Positions 36,808-45,468 of a stretch of DNA of 64,000 nucleotides are shown in pieces. A program made the position numbers and the translations under genes. Under the pieces are notes generated by a model. That model was not told the origin of the DNA. It made no database searches and worked only from the letters and a program-made list of their open reading frames with translations. Location of the stretch: NCBI RefSeq assembly GCF_025244825.1, contig NZ_CP104263.1:3472001-3536000 (forward strand). The letters run 5' to 3'. Every line of letters starts with the position of its first letter. Position 1 is the stretch's first letter. The stretch is from Arthrobacter jinronghuae (GTDB lineage: Bacteria > Actinomycetota > Actinomycetes > Actinomycetales > Micrococcaceae).

Positions 36808-38190
36808 TTAACCCGCTCCGTCCTGGTAGCTTTCCGCCACCGTTTCGGCGTAGCCCTGGGATTGTTCCAGCGCTTCTTGGACTGTCTGCTGCCCGGCGAT
36901 GGCTGCCGAAATCTGCTGCGCCACCCGTGTGCCCAGATCCTGGAACTCCGGGATACCAACAAACTGGAGGCCGGTGTAGGGCACACCGCGGACCATGCTG
37001 TTTTCCTGGGATGCCCCGGCCATGGCATCCAGGGTCGGCTCGGCATAGGCCTCGGCCACCTCGGCGTATTCCGGGATCTCATAGGTGGAGAGCCGACTGC
37101 CCGGCGGCACCCGTTCCCAGCCGATCTCCTCGCCCACAAGCCGGATGTATTCCTTGTCCGTCATCCAGGAAACAAAGTCCCAGGCGGCGTCCTTGGAGTT
37201 GCTGGTGGTGGGGATGGCCAGGGACCAGCTGTATAGCCAGCCGGCGGACTCGGTCTCCTTGACGGGTGCCGGCGCGTATCCGCTTTTCCCGACCACGAGG
37301 GAGGACGCCGGGTCCTCAATGGCGGAAACCATGGCCGTGGCGTCGTACCACATGGCCGTATTTCCCTGGCTGTAGAGGGTCAGGCAGTCCCCGTAGCCGC
37401 TGGTGGCGGCCCCGGCCTGCCCGTAGTTCTGCACCAGGTCCACGTAATCGGTGACGGCTTCTTCCACTACGGGCTCATCCAAACGGGCATTCCAGTCCTC
37501 GTCGAACCACCGGCCGCCGTAGGTGTTGATCATGGTGTCCAGCGGCGCCATGACCTCACCCCAACCGGCCAGCCCACGCAGACAGACACCGGACATATTG
37601 TTCTCCGGATCGTTGAGCGCTTCGGCGAAGCCGCGGATGTCCTCCCAGGTGGGGGTTTCCGGCATGGTCAGGCCGGCGTCGTCGAACAGGTCCTGCCGGT
37701 ACACGAGGAAGGAGGATTCACCGTAGAACGGAACGGAATACAGGTCTCCTTCGTAGCTCAGCGCCTCCCGGATTGTGGGGACGAAATCGTCGGGATCATA
37801 TCCCTCGGTGGAATCGGCATACTCCTGGAGATTGGTGATCCAGCCGTTTTCCGCCCACATCGGCGTTTCGTAATTGGAGATCATCACGACGTCGAATTCG
37901 CCGCCCTGCGTGGCGACGGAAGCAGTGATTTTTGCCCGTGCCTCGTTTTCCGGGAGGGACACGAAGCTGACGTCAATGTCTGGATACTGAGCCTTGAATT
38001 CATCCTGGAGCGTGATCGCGTCCTGCATCTGCGGATTGGAAACAATGGCTACGACAATTTCATCCCTGCCCTCCGCCTCGGAGCCCCCGCAGCCGGTCAG
38101 CACCAGGGCGGCTGCTGCCGCGGATGCCAGACCCGCTCGAAGCCGGTAACGGCGGTGGCTGTAATTCCCCCTGCTGCGTCGAAATCTCAT
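36808..38190 (-). CDS. smoE: sugar/polyol ABC transporter substrate-binding lipoprotein
   Basis: This is a 460-residue extracellular solute-binding protein (family 1). The N-terminus has an Arg-rich n-region, a hydrophobic stretch and a lipobox LTGC (Cys about residue 34), so it is lipid-anchored outside the membrane. ATG 38190 has an AAGGTGA site at the right distance; ATG 38208 has none. First gene of the operon (binding protein, two permeases). The nearby mannitol dehydrogenase supports a hexitol or pentitol ligand; the ligand itself is inferred. Confidence 0.85.
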   Translation of the reverse strand: MRFRRSRGNYSHRRYRLRAGLASAAAAALVLTGCGGSEAEGRDEIVVAIVSNPQMQDAITLQDEFKAQYPDIDVSFVSLPENEARAKITASVATQGGEFDVVMISNYETPMWAENGWITNLQEYADSTEGYDPDDFVPTIREALSYEGDLYSVPFYGESSFLVYRQDLFDDAGLTMPETPTWEDIRGFAEALNDPENNMSGVCLRGLAGWGEVMAPLDTMINTYGGRWFDEDWNARLDEPVVEEAVTDYVDLVQNYGQAGAATSGYGDCLTLYSQGNTAMWYDATAMVSAIEDPASSLVVGKSGYAPAPVKETESAGWLYSWSLAIPTTSNSKDAAWDFVSWMTDKEYIRLVGEEIGWERVPPGSRLSTYEIPEYAEVAEAYAEPTLDAMAGASQENSMVRGVPYTGLQFVGIPEFQDLGTRVAQQISAAIAGQQTVQEALEQSQGYAETVAESYQDGAG

Positions 38191-38219
38191 CTGGTCACCT
38201 TTGCTCATTTGAGACAGCG

Positions 38220-38241
38220 GTTCCGCTCACGTGGGCGGAAC
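38220..38241. promoter_or_regulatory. inverted repeat upstream of the polyol transporter
   Basis: GTTCCGC, 8 nt, GCGGAAC form a perfect 7-bp inverted repeat 30-51 nt upstream of the binding-protein start, in position to act as an operator for a repressor or activator of polyol uptake. No regulator gene is adjacent. Confidence 0.5.
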
Positions 38242-38394
38242 ACTACGTTCATCCATTCGAGCGGACAAGGGCTATCAGTGAGTTACCGGATCAATCGGCA
38301 AAAAGCACTTCCAGAGGCAACTGGCAGAGAAGAATGGCTTCGGAATGGGGCAATGAGGAATACCCGCGGCGGCAGTCCGGGAAACGTTTGCTGA

Positions 38395-39282
38395 CTAAGC
38401 CGAGCCGGTGCGGGTGCAAATGGTATCCATAACCACTTCGGCAGCTCCCTCGCCGGGTTCGCTGCTCAACCGCACTTCGATTTCGGAAACAGCGGCCAAT
38501 GAGTCTAGATGCGTGCCGCCGCAGGGAATGCTGACCGTGCCGTCGGGCAGTTCGCAGACCCAGCGGCGCATGCCGGTAAGAAGGTCCGATTCGCGCTCGA
38601 TGCGGACCTCTGCGTCGGATGCCACCCACTCGGCCAGCGTCGCGTTCACGCCCTTTTCCACGGCTGCCAGGTCCGCCAGCAGAGCGTCCGGCAGGAAGCC
38701 CTTGCGGCGCAGGGACTTTCCCAGCCGGTAAACGTCCCGGGAGCCTCCAGGCAGAATCGTCGTTGTTTCGATGGCCAGGGCGTCGAAGTCCGGGTTGCCT
38801 GCCGCATCTGCCTGCACGTCCTTTTTCCAGGCACCCGCGAGCTGCCGGTTCAGGGCCAGGGATGCGAGATGGCAAGCGGTGTGCCCGGCCGAAAGCGCGG
38901 CCCGGTGTGCGCCGTCCACGCTGACTTCCACCCGGTCCTCCTCCGCAATGCCGGAGTCCCCCGGCAGCACATGTACCACCACGGACACCCAGCCCTCGGT
39001 GCCCTTGCGGACCGGAATGTCCCGTCCGAGGAACAGTGCGTCCCCGTCCGTGGCGCCCACCACACAGTCCAGCAGCGGCACCTCGTGGCCGCCCGGCGTC
39101 GTTAGCGTTGCCCGGTCCGGCCCTTGGTCCGGCCAGCCGGCGTCCACCGGGTGTACAGGAGTGGCGTCCAGGAGCACCGCAAGCCGTCCATCCGGCAGTG
39201 TCTCCACGTGGAGCACGGCTCCCGTGCCCGTCAGGGCTCCGGCGGGATAGGTGACGGCGGTATCGATTTTCGGCAGGCTCAT
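38395..39282 (-). CDS. alanyl-tRNA editing protein (AlaX-like)
   Basis: This 295-residue free-standing editing protein removes Ser or Gly wrongly attached to tRNA-Ala. The two zinc motifs are visible: HxxxH in ALSAGHTACHLASL and CxxxH in IPCGGTHLDSLA. An N-terminal beta-barrel region (residues about 10-100) resembles the AlaX/AlaRS OB-like part. ATG 39282 (MSLPKIDTA). It sits between the polyol transporter promoter and tRNA-fMet, without operon partners. Confidence 0.85.
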   Translation of the reverse strand: MSLPKIDTAVTYPAGALTGTGAVLHVETLPDGRLAVLLDATPVHPVDAGWPDQGPDRATLTTPGGHEVPLLDCVVGATDGDALFLGRDIPVRKGTEGWVSVVVHVLPGDSGIAEEDRVEVSVDGAHRAALSAGHTACHLASLALNRQLAGAWKKDVQADAAGNPDFDALAIETTTILPGGSRDVYRLGKSLRRKGFLPDALLADLAAVEKGVNATLAEWVASDAEVRIERESDLLTGMRRWVCELPDGTVSIPCGGTHLDSLAAVSEIEVRLSSEPGEGAAEVVMDTICTRTGSA

Positions 39283-39375
39283 CCGCCCCAGCGTACCGAA
39301 CCGGACGGGAGAAATTGTGAGCCCCGCCACTGGATTACGCTGTGCGGAGGATCTGCGGTAAAGTTGAGACCACGC

Positions 39376-39452
39376 CGCGGGGTGGAGCAGTTCGGTAGCT
39401 CGCTGGGCTCATAACCCAGAGGTCGCAAGTTCAAATCTTGCCCCCGCAACCA
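39376..39452 (+). tRNA. initiator tRNA-fMet (anticodon CAT)
   Basis: This 77-nt cloverleaf has acceptor CGCGGGG pairing with CCCCGC plus an unpaired first base: C1 faces A72, the mark of bacterial initiators. The anticodon stem carries three G:C pairs (CTGGG CTCATAA CCCAG, anticodon at 39410-39412), a second initiator mark. The T-arm is present and CCA is encoded (39450-39452). A strong terminator follows immediately. Confidence 0.96.
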
Positions 39453-39454
39453 AG

Positions 39455-39494
39455 AAAAAGATCCCGATCCGGAACCCGGATCGGGATCTTTTTT
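39455..39494. terminator. intrinsic terminator of tRNA-fMet, probably bidirectional
   Basis: An 18-bp stem (AAAAAGATCCCGATCCGG and its complement) has a 3-nt AAC loop and TTTTTT on the plus side. The A-run on the other arm makes it work as well for the convergent HAD/mannitol operon that ends at 39508. Confidence 0.93.
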
Positions 39495-39507
39495 GTCCTG
39501 CCTGCCC

Positions 39508-40266
39508 TTAGCCCCGCAGCAGCGGAAGCAGCTCGGGCCAGGAACTGATGACGGCGGCGACGCCGGCCTCCTCCAGTTCCCGGCGGCGCTGTTCGCGTTC
39601 GGCCGGCGCTACGAAGCGGAGGTTTCCAATGACCTGGCAACCGGCAGCAACCGCGGACTGCGCACCGGGCAGCGAGTCCTCGATGGCCAGCGTTTCCCCG
39701 GCGGTGAGTCCCAGTTCCTTGATGGCCTGCAGGTACACGGCCGGGTCCGGCTTGCTCACCGGCGTCGGCAGGGAGTCTTCGGCACTGAAAACCCGCTCCG
39801 GCGCGAAGAACTGTTCAAGGTCCGTTGCTTCAAAGCACTTCTGCAGCCGCGACAGGGCGCTGGAGGAGACCACTGCCAGCCCGTAGCTCTTGGCGAGCGA
39901 ACCCAGGACGTCGACGACGTCGCTGTCCGGTTCCAGCCGCTTGTTCAGGTAGTCGCTGACGACACGCTTTTCCTCCGCGATCCACCGCTCCAGGTCTTCC
40001 TGGCCGAGCTGGTGCTGCGGCTTTTCCCACTGCCCGGTACCGGCGGAGAGCTCCTTGGCCAGGGTCCGGAAGTTCTTGCCCGTGGTTGCCAGGCGCAGCT
40101 GCTCCGAGTCGAAGCGCTCCTCCATGCCCAGTTCGGCGGCGAGGTCATTGGTGACCCCCACGGAAGCTTCGAAGGCTATTTCCTCGGACGGAAACAGGTT
40201 CCCGTCCGCGTCGCACAGGATGGTGGTCACCGCTGCGGGATCGAGTGTCTTGGTCTGCGTAGACAT
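39508..40266 (-). CDS. HAD family phosphatase of the mannitol operon
   Basis: This is a 252-residue HAD subfamily IA hydrolase: motif I LCDADGNLFPSEE, motif II VVSSSALS, motif III lysine in VSKPDP, and motif IV AIEDSLPGAQSA. It starts 2 nt after the mannitol dehydrogenase stop, so the two form an operon. By context it could dephosphorylate a polyol or sugar phosphate (for example fructose or mannitol phosphates). The specific substrate cannot be read from the sequence. Confidence 0.82.
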   Translation of the reverse strand: MSTQTKTLDPAAVTTILCDADGNLFPSEEIAFEASVGVTNDLAAELGMEERFDSEQLRLATTGKNFRTLAKELSAGTGQWEKPQHQLGQEDLERWIAEEKRVVSDYLNKRLEPDSDVVDVLGSLAKSYGLAVVSSSALSRLQKCFEATDLEQFFAPERVFSAEDSLPTPVSKPDPAVYLQAIKELGLTAGETLAIEDSLPGAQSAVAAGCQVIGNLRFVAPAEREQRRRELEEAGVAAVISSWPELLPLLRG

Positions 40267-40268
40267 GC

Positions 40269-41792
40269 TTAGTTCCTCTCAACTTTCAGGCTTTGTTTAA
40301 TCGTCTCGCGGGGTCCGCGGGTCCGCAGGCTGTCGACTGCTTCCTGCAGTTCTGCGATGAAGCGGGCATCGCCGGCCAGCTCGCCGAAGATCGACTCGTC
40401 CGCCGCGAAGGCCGCGACGTCCTTGTTGGCGGCCACGGGGCGCAGGTCCTCCAGGAGTGCATCCTGGACGTCGATCGGATTTCCGTTGAGGTCCTCGCCG
40501 CCGAGGAACTCGATCCAGCCGGCAACAGTGAGGACCAGAAGGCGGTGCTCACTCCCGGCGGCGAGCGCTTCTTTCAATGAGGGCAGGACGTAGGAGGGCA
40601 TCTTCGTGGAGCTGCGGCGGGCCAGGCGTTCCAGCTGGTCACTGATCTCGGGGTTGGAGAAACGGCTGATCAGCGTCTCGCGGTAGTCCGCCAGGTCCAT
40701 TCCCGGCACATCTGGCAGGAGCGGGATGATTTCACCCATGAGCCCGCGCACATAGGCGCGGATCTCGTCGTCGCGCATGGCCTCGTCGCTGCTGCTGTGC
40801 CCCAGCAGGGAGCCGAAGTAGCCCAGGCCGCAGTGGCTGCCGTTCAGGAGCCGGGTCTTCATCAGTTCGAAGGGCTCGACGTCCTGCACCAGCTTCGCGC
40901 CGACCTGGTCCAGCGGCGGGCGCTCATTGCAGAACTTGTCTTCGATGATCCACTGCCGGAACGGTTCGGTCAGGACGGGCCAGCCGTCCTCGACGCCGAA
41001 CTCCTCCGCGATCCCATCCCGGTCCTCGGGGGACGTGGACGGGGTGATGCGGTCCACCATGCTGGACGGGAAGCAGACGTTTTCCTCAATCCAGTCCGCC
41101 AGCTCGGGCTCCTGCAGGCGGGCGAAGGACACCACTGCGGTGCGGGTGGTCTTGCCGTTCTCCTGCACGTTGTCGCAGGACAGGATGGTGAACGGTTTGA
41201 TGCCGGCCGCGCGGCGCCGCCGCAGGCCCTCGACGAGGTAGCCAAAGACGGTTTCGGGCGGCCCGTCGCCCCGCAGATCGCGGGCAATCTCCTCATCCTT
41301 GGGCAGGAACTCCCCCGTATGGGCGTCCACGTGATAGCTGGTGCCGGTGACGGTGAGTGTCACCAGGCGGGTACTCTCGGCAGCAAGCGCGGTGAGCACG
41401 GCTTCCGGATCTTCGGGCGCGTACAGGTAGTCAACGATGGAACCGACAATCCGGGCATGGTTGTGGTCTTCGCCCCGTTCAACCACGGTGTAGAGGTTGT
41501 CCTGGCTTGAAAGTACGTCCTTCATCTCGCGGCGGTGCAGTCCGACGCCGATGATCCCCCAGTCCTGGCTGAGGCCCTTGGCCGCAATCTCGTCAAAGTA
41601 AAAGGCCTGGTGGGCCCGGTGGAATCCGCCGACTCCGAAGTGGACGACGCCGGCGCGCAGCTTTTCGGGGTCATACGACGGCACCTCCACTGCGTCGCTT
41701 TGCAGCGGCAAGGTTGCCACGGCCAGCGGCAGCGCATCAGTCGTCGGACCGTCCGTGGATTCATTGGGTGTTTCCAGTGTTGCGTCAGTCAT
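40269..41792 (-). CDS. mtlK: mannitol 2-dehydrogenase / polyol dehydrogenase (copy 1)
   Basis: This 507-residue polyol-specific long-chain dehydrogenase oxidises D-mannitol (or arabitol/sorbitol) to the ketose with NAD. The N-terminal nucleotide-binding motif is VVHFGVGGFHRAHQAFYFDE, and the catalytic Lys-Asn-His are seen in MKTRLLNGSHCGLGYFGSL. CFPSSMVDRITP is the family signature. It heads an operon with a HAD phosphatase and lies 2 kb from a polyol ABC transporter. A paralogue is at the right edge. The exact polyol is inferred. Confidence 0.88.
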   Translation of the reverse strand: MTDATLETPNESTDGPTTDALPLAVATLPLQSDAVEVPSYDPEKLRAGVVHFGVGGFHRAHQAFYFDEIAAKGLSQDWGIIGVGLHRREMKDVLSSQDNLYTVVERGEDHNHARIVGSIVDYLYAPEDPEAVLTALAAESTRLVTLTVTGTSYHVDAHTGEFLPKDEEIARDLRGDGPPETVFGYLVEGLRRRRAAGIKPFTILSCDNVQENGKTTRTAVVSFARLQEPELADWIEENVCFPSSMVDRITPSTSPEDRDGIAEEFGVEDGWPVLTEPFRQWIIEDKFCNERPPLDQVGAKLVQDVEPFELMKTRLLNGSHCGLGYFGSLLGHSSSDEAMRDDEIRAYVRGLMGEIIPLLPDVPGMDLADYRETLISRFSNPEISDQLERLARRSSTKMPSYVLPSLKEALAAGSEHRLLVLTVAGWIEFLGGEDLNGNPIDVQDALLEDLRPVAANKDVAAFAADESIFGELAGDARFIAELQEAVDSLRTRGPRETIKQSLKVERN

Positions 41793-41936
41793 TCTTCTTT
41801 TCCTTGCTCATCATGTCCGTCATATGGACCGGATTCCCCCTGCTGAAGACGCAGAAAAAGGACCCAAAAACGGTGGAAATGGCTGCTTCCAGCCCAAATC
41901 TTTCCCACGGCCCGCTTCTGAACCCATCCTTCATAA

Positions 41937-41942
41937 ATTATA
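41937..41942 (-). promoter_or_regulatory. possible -10 box for the mannitol operon
   Basis: A perfect TATAAT is read on the minus strand about 145 nt upstream of the dehydrogenase start. No good -35 hexamer is seen, so an activator may be needed. Confidence 0.35.
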
Positions 41943-42011
41943 AGGGTGCTGATGATCACAAAATGGCAGCAAGCTTAGTTCCTTCGGTCACACTGGCCGG
42001 AATTCCCGCCC

Positions 42012-42017
42012 TATACT
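42012..42017 (+). promoter_or_regulatory. possible -10 box for the lipoprotein gene
   Basis: TATACT lies about 52 nt before the lipoprotein start; the -35 region is poor. The 41793-42068 stretch otherwise holds no gene. Confidence 0.35.
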
Positions 42018-42068
42018 GGCGTTTTCCGCACCGGGAATCGGTGTGTTCCGATTGGGGGAATCGTGACC

Positions 42069-42935
42069 ATGGGTATTTCAGCCGGCCCGCGCCCAGCTTT
42101 TACGGCGGCGGGTCTGGCCTTGCTGGTAGCCGTCCTTGCCGGCTGCGGCACCGACCCGGCGGACACTGGCATCAGCAGGTCCACCGCTTCCAGCTCACCT
42201 TCCCCGTCCCCCGCAGTGAAATCGACGGAAAAAGCATCAGCGAAGGCCAAGCCCTCCCCGGCAACGGCGACGAAGAGTCCGGCACCGGCGTCGTCCGCTT
42301 CCCAACGCGGGCTGGGAGTCAAGGGCAACCTTGAGACGGCCCACGGAACCTACCTGCAGGTTTCGCCGGCGGAAGATGATCCGGCGTGGACCCTCGATCC
42401 GGCGCTGGTGGAGCCGAAGCTGCTTTCCCTGTACTCACAGGCGCAAATCGAGGAAGCGCACCGGAACAACCTGGCCTTTATGGTGGAGGAAGGGCTCGAT
42501 TCCCCGCTTAACGGCGGCGCCTGGACGCCGGATCAATGGTGGGCCGCGAAGGGGCAGCGGATCGCTCCGGAGCTTCAAGGCATGGCTCGGCAGAGCCTCA
42601 GCGACGGTTCCCCCTTTGGCGGAGTCGTTATGCAGAGCACCTTCCACCAGGAGCGTTACGGCGATTCCTACCGGTATATCTACGAACGGGACCGGTCACG
42701 TTTCACAAAGCTGGACATCGAAGTCCTCGAGGTGTGGCTGGCCGACGATAACAAGAGCATCGTCACCGAGATTTCCGCAAACGCGGAAATGGAGGTCGCA
42801 CCCGGTGCCGGCGAACCGGGAACCAACACACAGGTTATCGAGGCGTCCATGACGCTGTGTTCCCGGCCTGGGGAGACCGCAGGCGAATGGCTGATCACGG
42901 ACTGGCGCAACCTCTTCCAGGTCACGGCGGGTTGA
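42069..42935 (+). CDS. hypothetical secreted lipoprotein
   Basis: This is a 288-residue protein. The N-terminus has a signal peptide and lipobox LAGC, then a Ser/Pro/Lys/Ala-rich linker of about 60 residues typical of wall-spanning tethers. The soluble C-terminal domain (about residues 90-288) includes EEAHRNNLAFMVEEGLDSPLN and EVLEVWLADDNKSIVTEISANA and ends ITDWRNLFQV, suggestive of an NTF2-like or small sensor fold. ATG 42069 is better spaced from GGGGGA than GTG 42063. The function is unknown. Confidence 0.72.
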   Translation: MGISAGPRPAFTAAGLALLVAVLAGCGTDPADTGISRSTASSSPSPSPAVKSTEKASAKAKPSPATATKSPAPASSASQRGLGVKGNLETAHGTYLQVSPAEDDPAWTLDPALVEPKLLSLYSQAQIEEAHRNNLAFMVEEGLDSPLNGGAWTPDQWWAAKGQRIAPELQGMARQSLSDGSPFGGVVMQSTFHQERYGDSYRYIYERDRSRFTKLDIEVLEVWLADDNKSIVTEISANAEMEVAPGAGEPGTNTQVIEASMTLCSRPGETAGEWLITDWRNLFQVTAG

Positions 42936-42963
42936 GCGTGGCAGACCATGCCGGGTTGGCCGC

Positions 42964-43605
42964 ATGAGCGCCGTGCGGCCCCGACACTCGGTTCTTCCGG
43001 GCCGGTTTGTCCGGCTTGAGCCGCTCACCTTGGACCTGATCCCGGACTTGCACCGGGCCATTGCGGTGCCGGAGGTCTTCGCCGGTGGATACGGCGGCGG
43101 GCCGGCCGGGCTGCACCCCGATCTGGACGGGTTCACGGCCTGGGCCCGTGCCTATTACCCGTGGGACGAGCTGCCGTTCGCGGTGCGGCTGGTCGAGGGC
43201 AACACGCCGGGGGCGGTGGTGGGAACCAGCAGCCTTGCGGACCTGGACCTGCCCGGCGAGTCGGCGCAGCTGGGGTGGACCGCCTATGCTCCCGCTGTCT
43301 GGGGCACTGTGGTCAACGCGGAAACGAAGCTGCTCCTGCTCGGCTCCGCTTTTGCAGCCGGTTTCGGACGAATCAGCATCCAGGCGGACTCGCTCAACAC
43401 CCGTTCCCGTGCCGCGATCAGCGGAATCGGTGCAGTTTTCGAGGGCGTCCGACGCCGGGACAAACGCCGCGCCGACGGCAGCTGGCGGGACACCGCGGTG
43501 TACTCGGTCCTGTCCGACGAATGGCCTGCAGTCCGCGCCCGACTCGAGGAACGGGTGGAACGGTTCGCAGCGGGTCTGCCCGATGCGCCGCCGCCGCTGG
43601 AGTAG
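42964..43605 (+). CDS. GNAT acetyltransferase (RimJ/RimL-like)
   Basis: This 213-residue protein begins LPGRFVRLEPLTLDLIPDLHRA like RimJ/RimL proteins; motif A region LGWTAYAPAVWGTVVNAETKLLLLGSAFAAGFGRISIQADSLNTRSRAAISGIGAVFEGV matches the subfamily in which the acetyl-CoA glycine loop is degenerate. It lies 28 nt after the lipoprotein gene and 57 nt before the lactate monooxygenase gene, so co-transcription is possible. Target unknown. Confidence 0.8.
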   Translation: MSAVRPRHSVLPGRFVRLEPLTLDLIPDLHRAIAVPEVFAGGYGGGPAGLHPDLDGFTAWARAYYPWDELPFAVRLVEGNTPGAVVGTSSLADLDLPGESAQLGWTAYAPAVWGTVVNAETKLLLLGSAFAAGFGRISIQADSLNTRSRAAISGIGAVFEGVRRRDKRRADGSWRDTAVYSVLSDEWPAVRARLEERVERFAAGLPDAPPPLE

Positions 43606-43662
43606 CATCCCGGACAAAGCGGAAATACGGCAAAGCGGCCGGAAAGAAAAGGCGGAGTCTCC

Positions 43663-44820
43663 ATGAGCACGAACTACGGCGATTATCAGCTTGGCATCTA
43701 CATGAACGGCGCACGCGGGGTCCTGCCGGATCTGCCGATGAGCTTCGCCGGCATGGAGGAATTGGCCGAAAGCAGGATGGATCCCCGGATTCTGGGTTAC
43801 GTGGCCGGCGGCGCCGGCAACGAGCACACCCAACGGGTCAATGTGGCTGCCTTTGAGCGGCTCGGCATCATGCCGCGCATGCTGGTCGGAGCCGCCCAGC
43901 GCAGCCTGGGCATCGATCTGCTGGGCGACCGGCTGCCTTCTCCCCTGTTCTTCGCCCCAGTGGGGGTGCTGGGTGCAGTGGCCGACGACGGCGACCTGGC
44001 GACGGCTGCCGCTTCCGCGGAGCTGGGCATCCCAATGGTTGCCTCCACCCTCTCCTCAGCTCCGCTGGAACAGGTCCGTGCAGCCGCCGGTGAAACACCC
44101 GGGTTCTTCCAGCTCTACCCGCCAGCCGACCGGGAGCTGGCGGAAAATCTGGTGCACCGTGCCGAAGCTGCCGGGTACTCGGGCATCGTCATTACCCTGG
44201 ATACGTGGGTGAATGGCTGGCGGCCCCGGGACCTCAGTGCCGCGTACCTGCCGATGCTCTCGGGCCAGTGCCTGGCCAATTACCTGACCGATGACCGGTT
44301 CCGGAAGCTCCTGGCAGACCAGGGGTCACCGGATCCCGCCGCGGCCGTCATGCTGTGGGCCTCGCTGTTCGGGAATCCCACGATGACGTGGGAGGACCTG
44401 GAGTGGTTCCGGTCCATGACGTCGCTGCCGATCATCCTTAAAGGCATCTGCTCCCCCGAAGACACCCGGCGCGCGCTGGACGGCGGGATGGACGGGATCT
44501 ACTGCTCCAACCACGGCGGGCGGCAGGCCAACGGCGGCATCCCGGCGATCGATTGCCTGCCCGGCGTCGTCGAAGCCGCCGACGGCGCACCCGTGCTCTT
44601 CGACTCGGGCGTGCGGTCCGGTGTGGACGCTCTGCGGGCGCTGGCACTGGGCGCGACGGCGGTGGGCATCGGCCGGCCCTACGTCTACGGTCTGGCGGCG
44701 GGCGGGCAGGCGGGAATCACCCATGTCATGCGCAGCCTGCTCGCCGAAGCGGACCTGACCATGGCGGTCAACGGCTACCCGGACCTGGCCTCGCTGCGCG
44801 GATCCCTGCACCGGCTCTAG
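43663..44820 (+). CDS. lactate 2-monooxygenase
   Basis: This FMN-dependent alpha-hydroxy acid oxidase of 385 residues follows mycobacterial lactate 2-monooxygenase closely: YVAGGAGNEHTQRVNVAAF, FFAPVGVLGAVADDGDLA, TLDTWVNGWRPRDL, the catalytic His in GIYCSNHGGRQANGG, and the FMN-phosphate loop DSGVRSGVDALRALALGA. It converts L-lactate and oxygen to acetate, CO2 and water, feeding acetyl-CoA and the glyoxylate bypass. GGCGGAG serves as ribosome binding site. Confidence 0.85.
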   Translation: MSTNYGDYQLGIYMNGARGVLPDLPMSFAGMEELAESRMDPRILGYVAGGAGNEHTQRVNVAAFERLGIMPRMLVGAAQRSLGIDLLGDRLPSPLFFAPVGVLGAVADDGDLATAAASAELGIPMVASTLSSAPLEQVRAAAGETPGFFQLYPPADRELAENLVHRAEAAGYSGIVITLDTWVNGWRPRDLSAAYLPMLSGQCLANYLTDDRFRKLLADQGSPDPAAAVMLWASLFGNPTMTWEDLEWFRSMTSLPIILKGICSPEDTRRALDGGMDGIYCSNHGGRQANGGIPAIDCLPGVVEAADGAPVLFDSGVRSGVDALRALALGATAVGIGRPYVYGLAAGGQAGITHVMRSLLAEADLTMAVNGYPDLASLRGSLHRL

Positions 44821-44838
44821 GATCTGCGCGGCGAAGGG

Positions 44839-45468
44839 CTAGGCCTCCGGGAAGCCGTCCCGCGGCCACCAGCACGGGAGCAGGTAACGCAGCGTGGCCA
44901 GCCGGGCTTCGACGTCGTCGTCGTCGCTAACCACCCACTGTTCGAACCAGGAGGCATAGGCGCCGCCCAGGAAGGCCGCGGTCGCGTCCAGGTCCAGGGC
45001 CGGCGGCGGCACGTTGTGCGCCCGCCAGACATGCAGTGCCAGAAGAATCCGCACGTTTAGCTGGTCAGCGAGGATCCCGAGAAAAGTCTCGGTGTGGAAA
45101 AGTGCCCGGTAGACCCGCTGTTCGGCCTTGGTGTGCTGCACGATCTGCCGGATGGACTCGACGTACAGGTCCCCGATCTCCGCGATTGTCCGGCCGGTGC
45201 CGCGTTGGTCCAGTTCAACTGTGCCAAGCCGGTCCACGACGCCGGCGTATACCGAACCGGCGAAGTCGAAAATGTTCCGGTGGTGTCCGTAGAAGGTGGT
45301 GCGGTGCACCCCGGCCTGCCGGCAGAGTGCAGCCACGCTGATCTCCGCGAGCTCGTGGTCCCGAAGCAGCTCCCACAGTCCCGCCTCGAGCGCATCCCGG
45401 GTGCGCGTAATCCGCGGCTCATCCGACGGTGAGTACCGTTGCGGCTTTGGGCTGTGCAGTCCGGGCAT
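44839..45468 (-). CDS. TetR/AcrR family regulator
   Basis: This 209-residue TetR protein has an N-terminal HTH RTRDALEAGLWELLRDHELAEISVAALCRQAGVHRTTFYGHHRNIFDFA. The C-terminal domain resembles the TetR_C groups with a final Trp-rich stretch. It is convergent with the lactate monooxygenase gene, so control of it is not evident from layout. No palindromic operator was found directly upstream. Confidence 0.83.
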   Translation of the reverse strand: MPGLHSPKPQRYSPSDEPRITRTRDALEAGLWELLRDHELAEISVAALCRQAGVHRTTFYGHHRNIFDFAGSVYAGVVDRLGTVELDQRGTGRTIAEIGDLYVESIRQIVQHTKAEQRVYRALFHTETFLGILADQLNVRILLALHVWRAHNVPPPALDLDATAAFLGGAYASWFEQWVVSDDDDVEARLATLRYLLPCWWPRDGFPEA

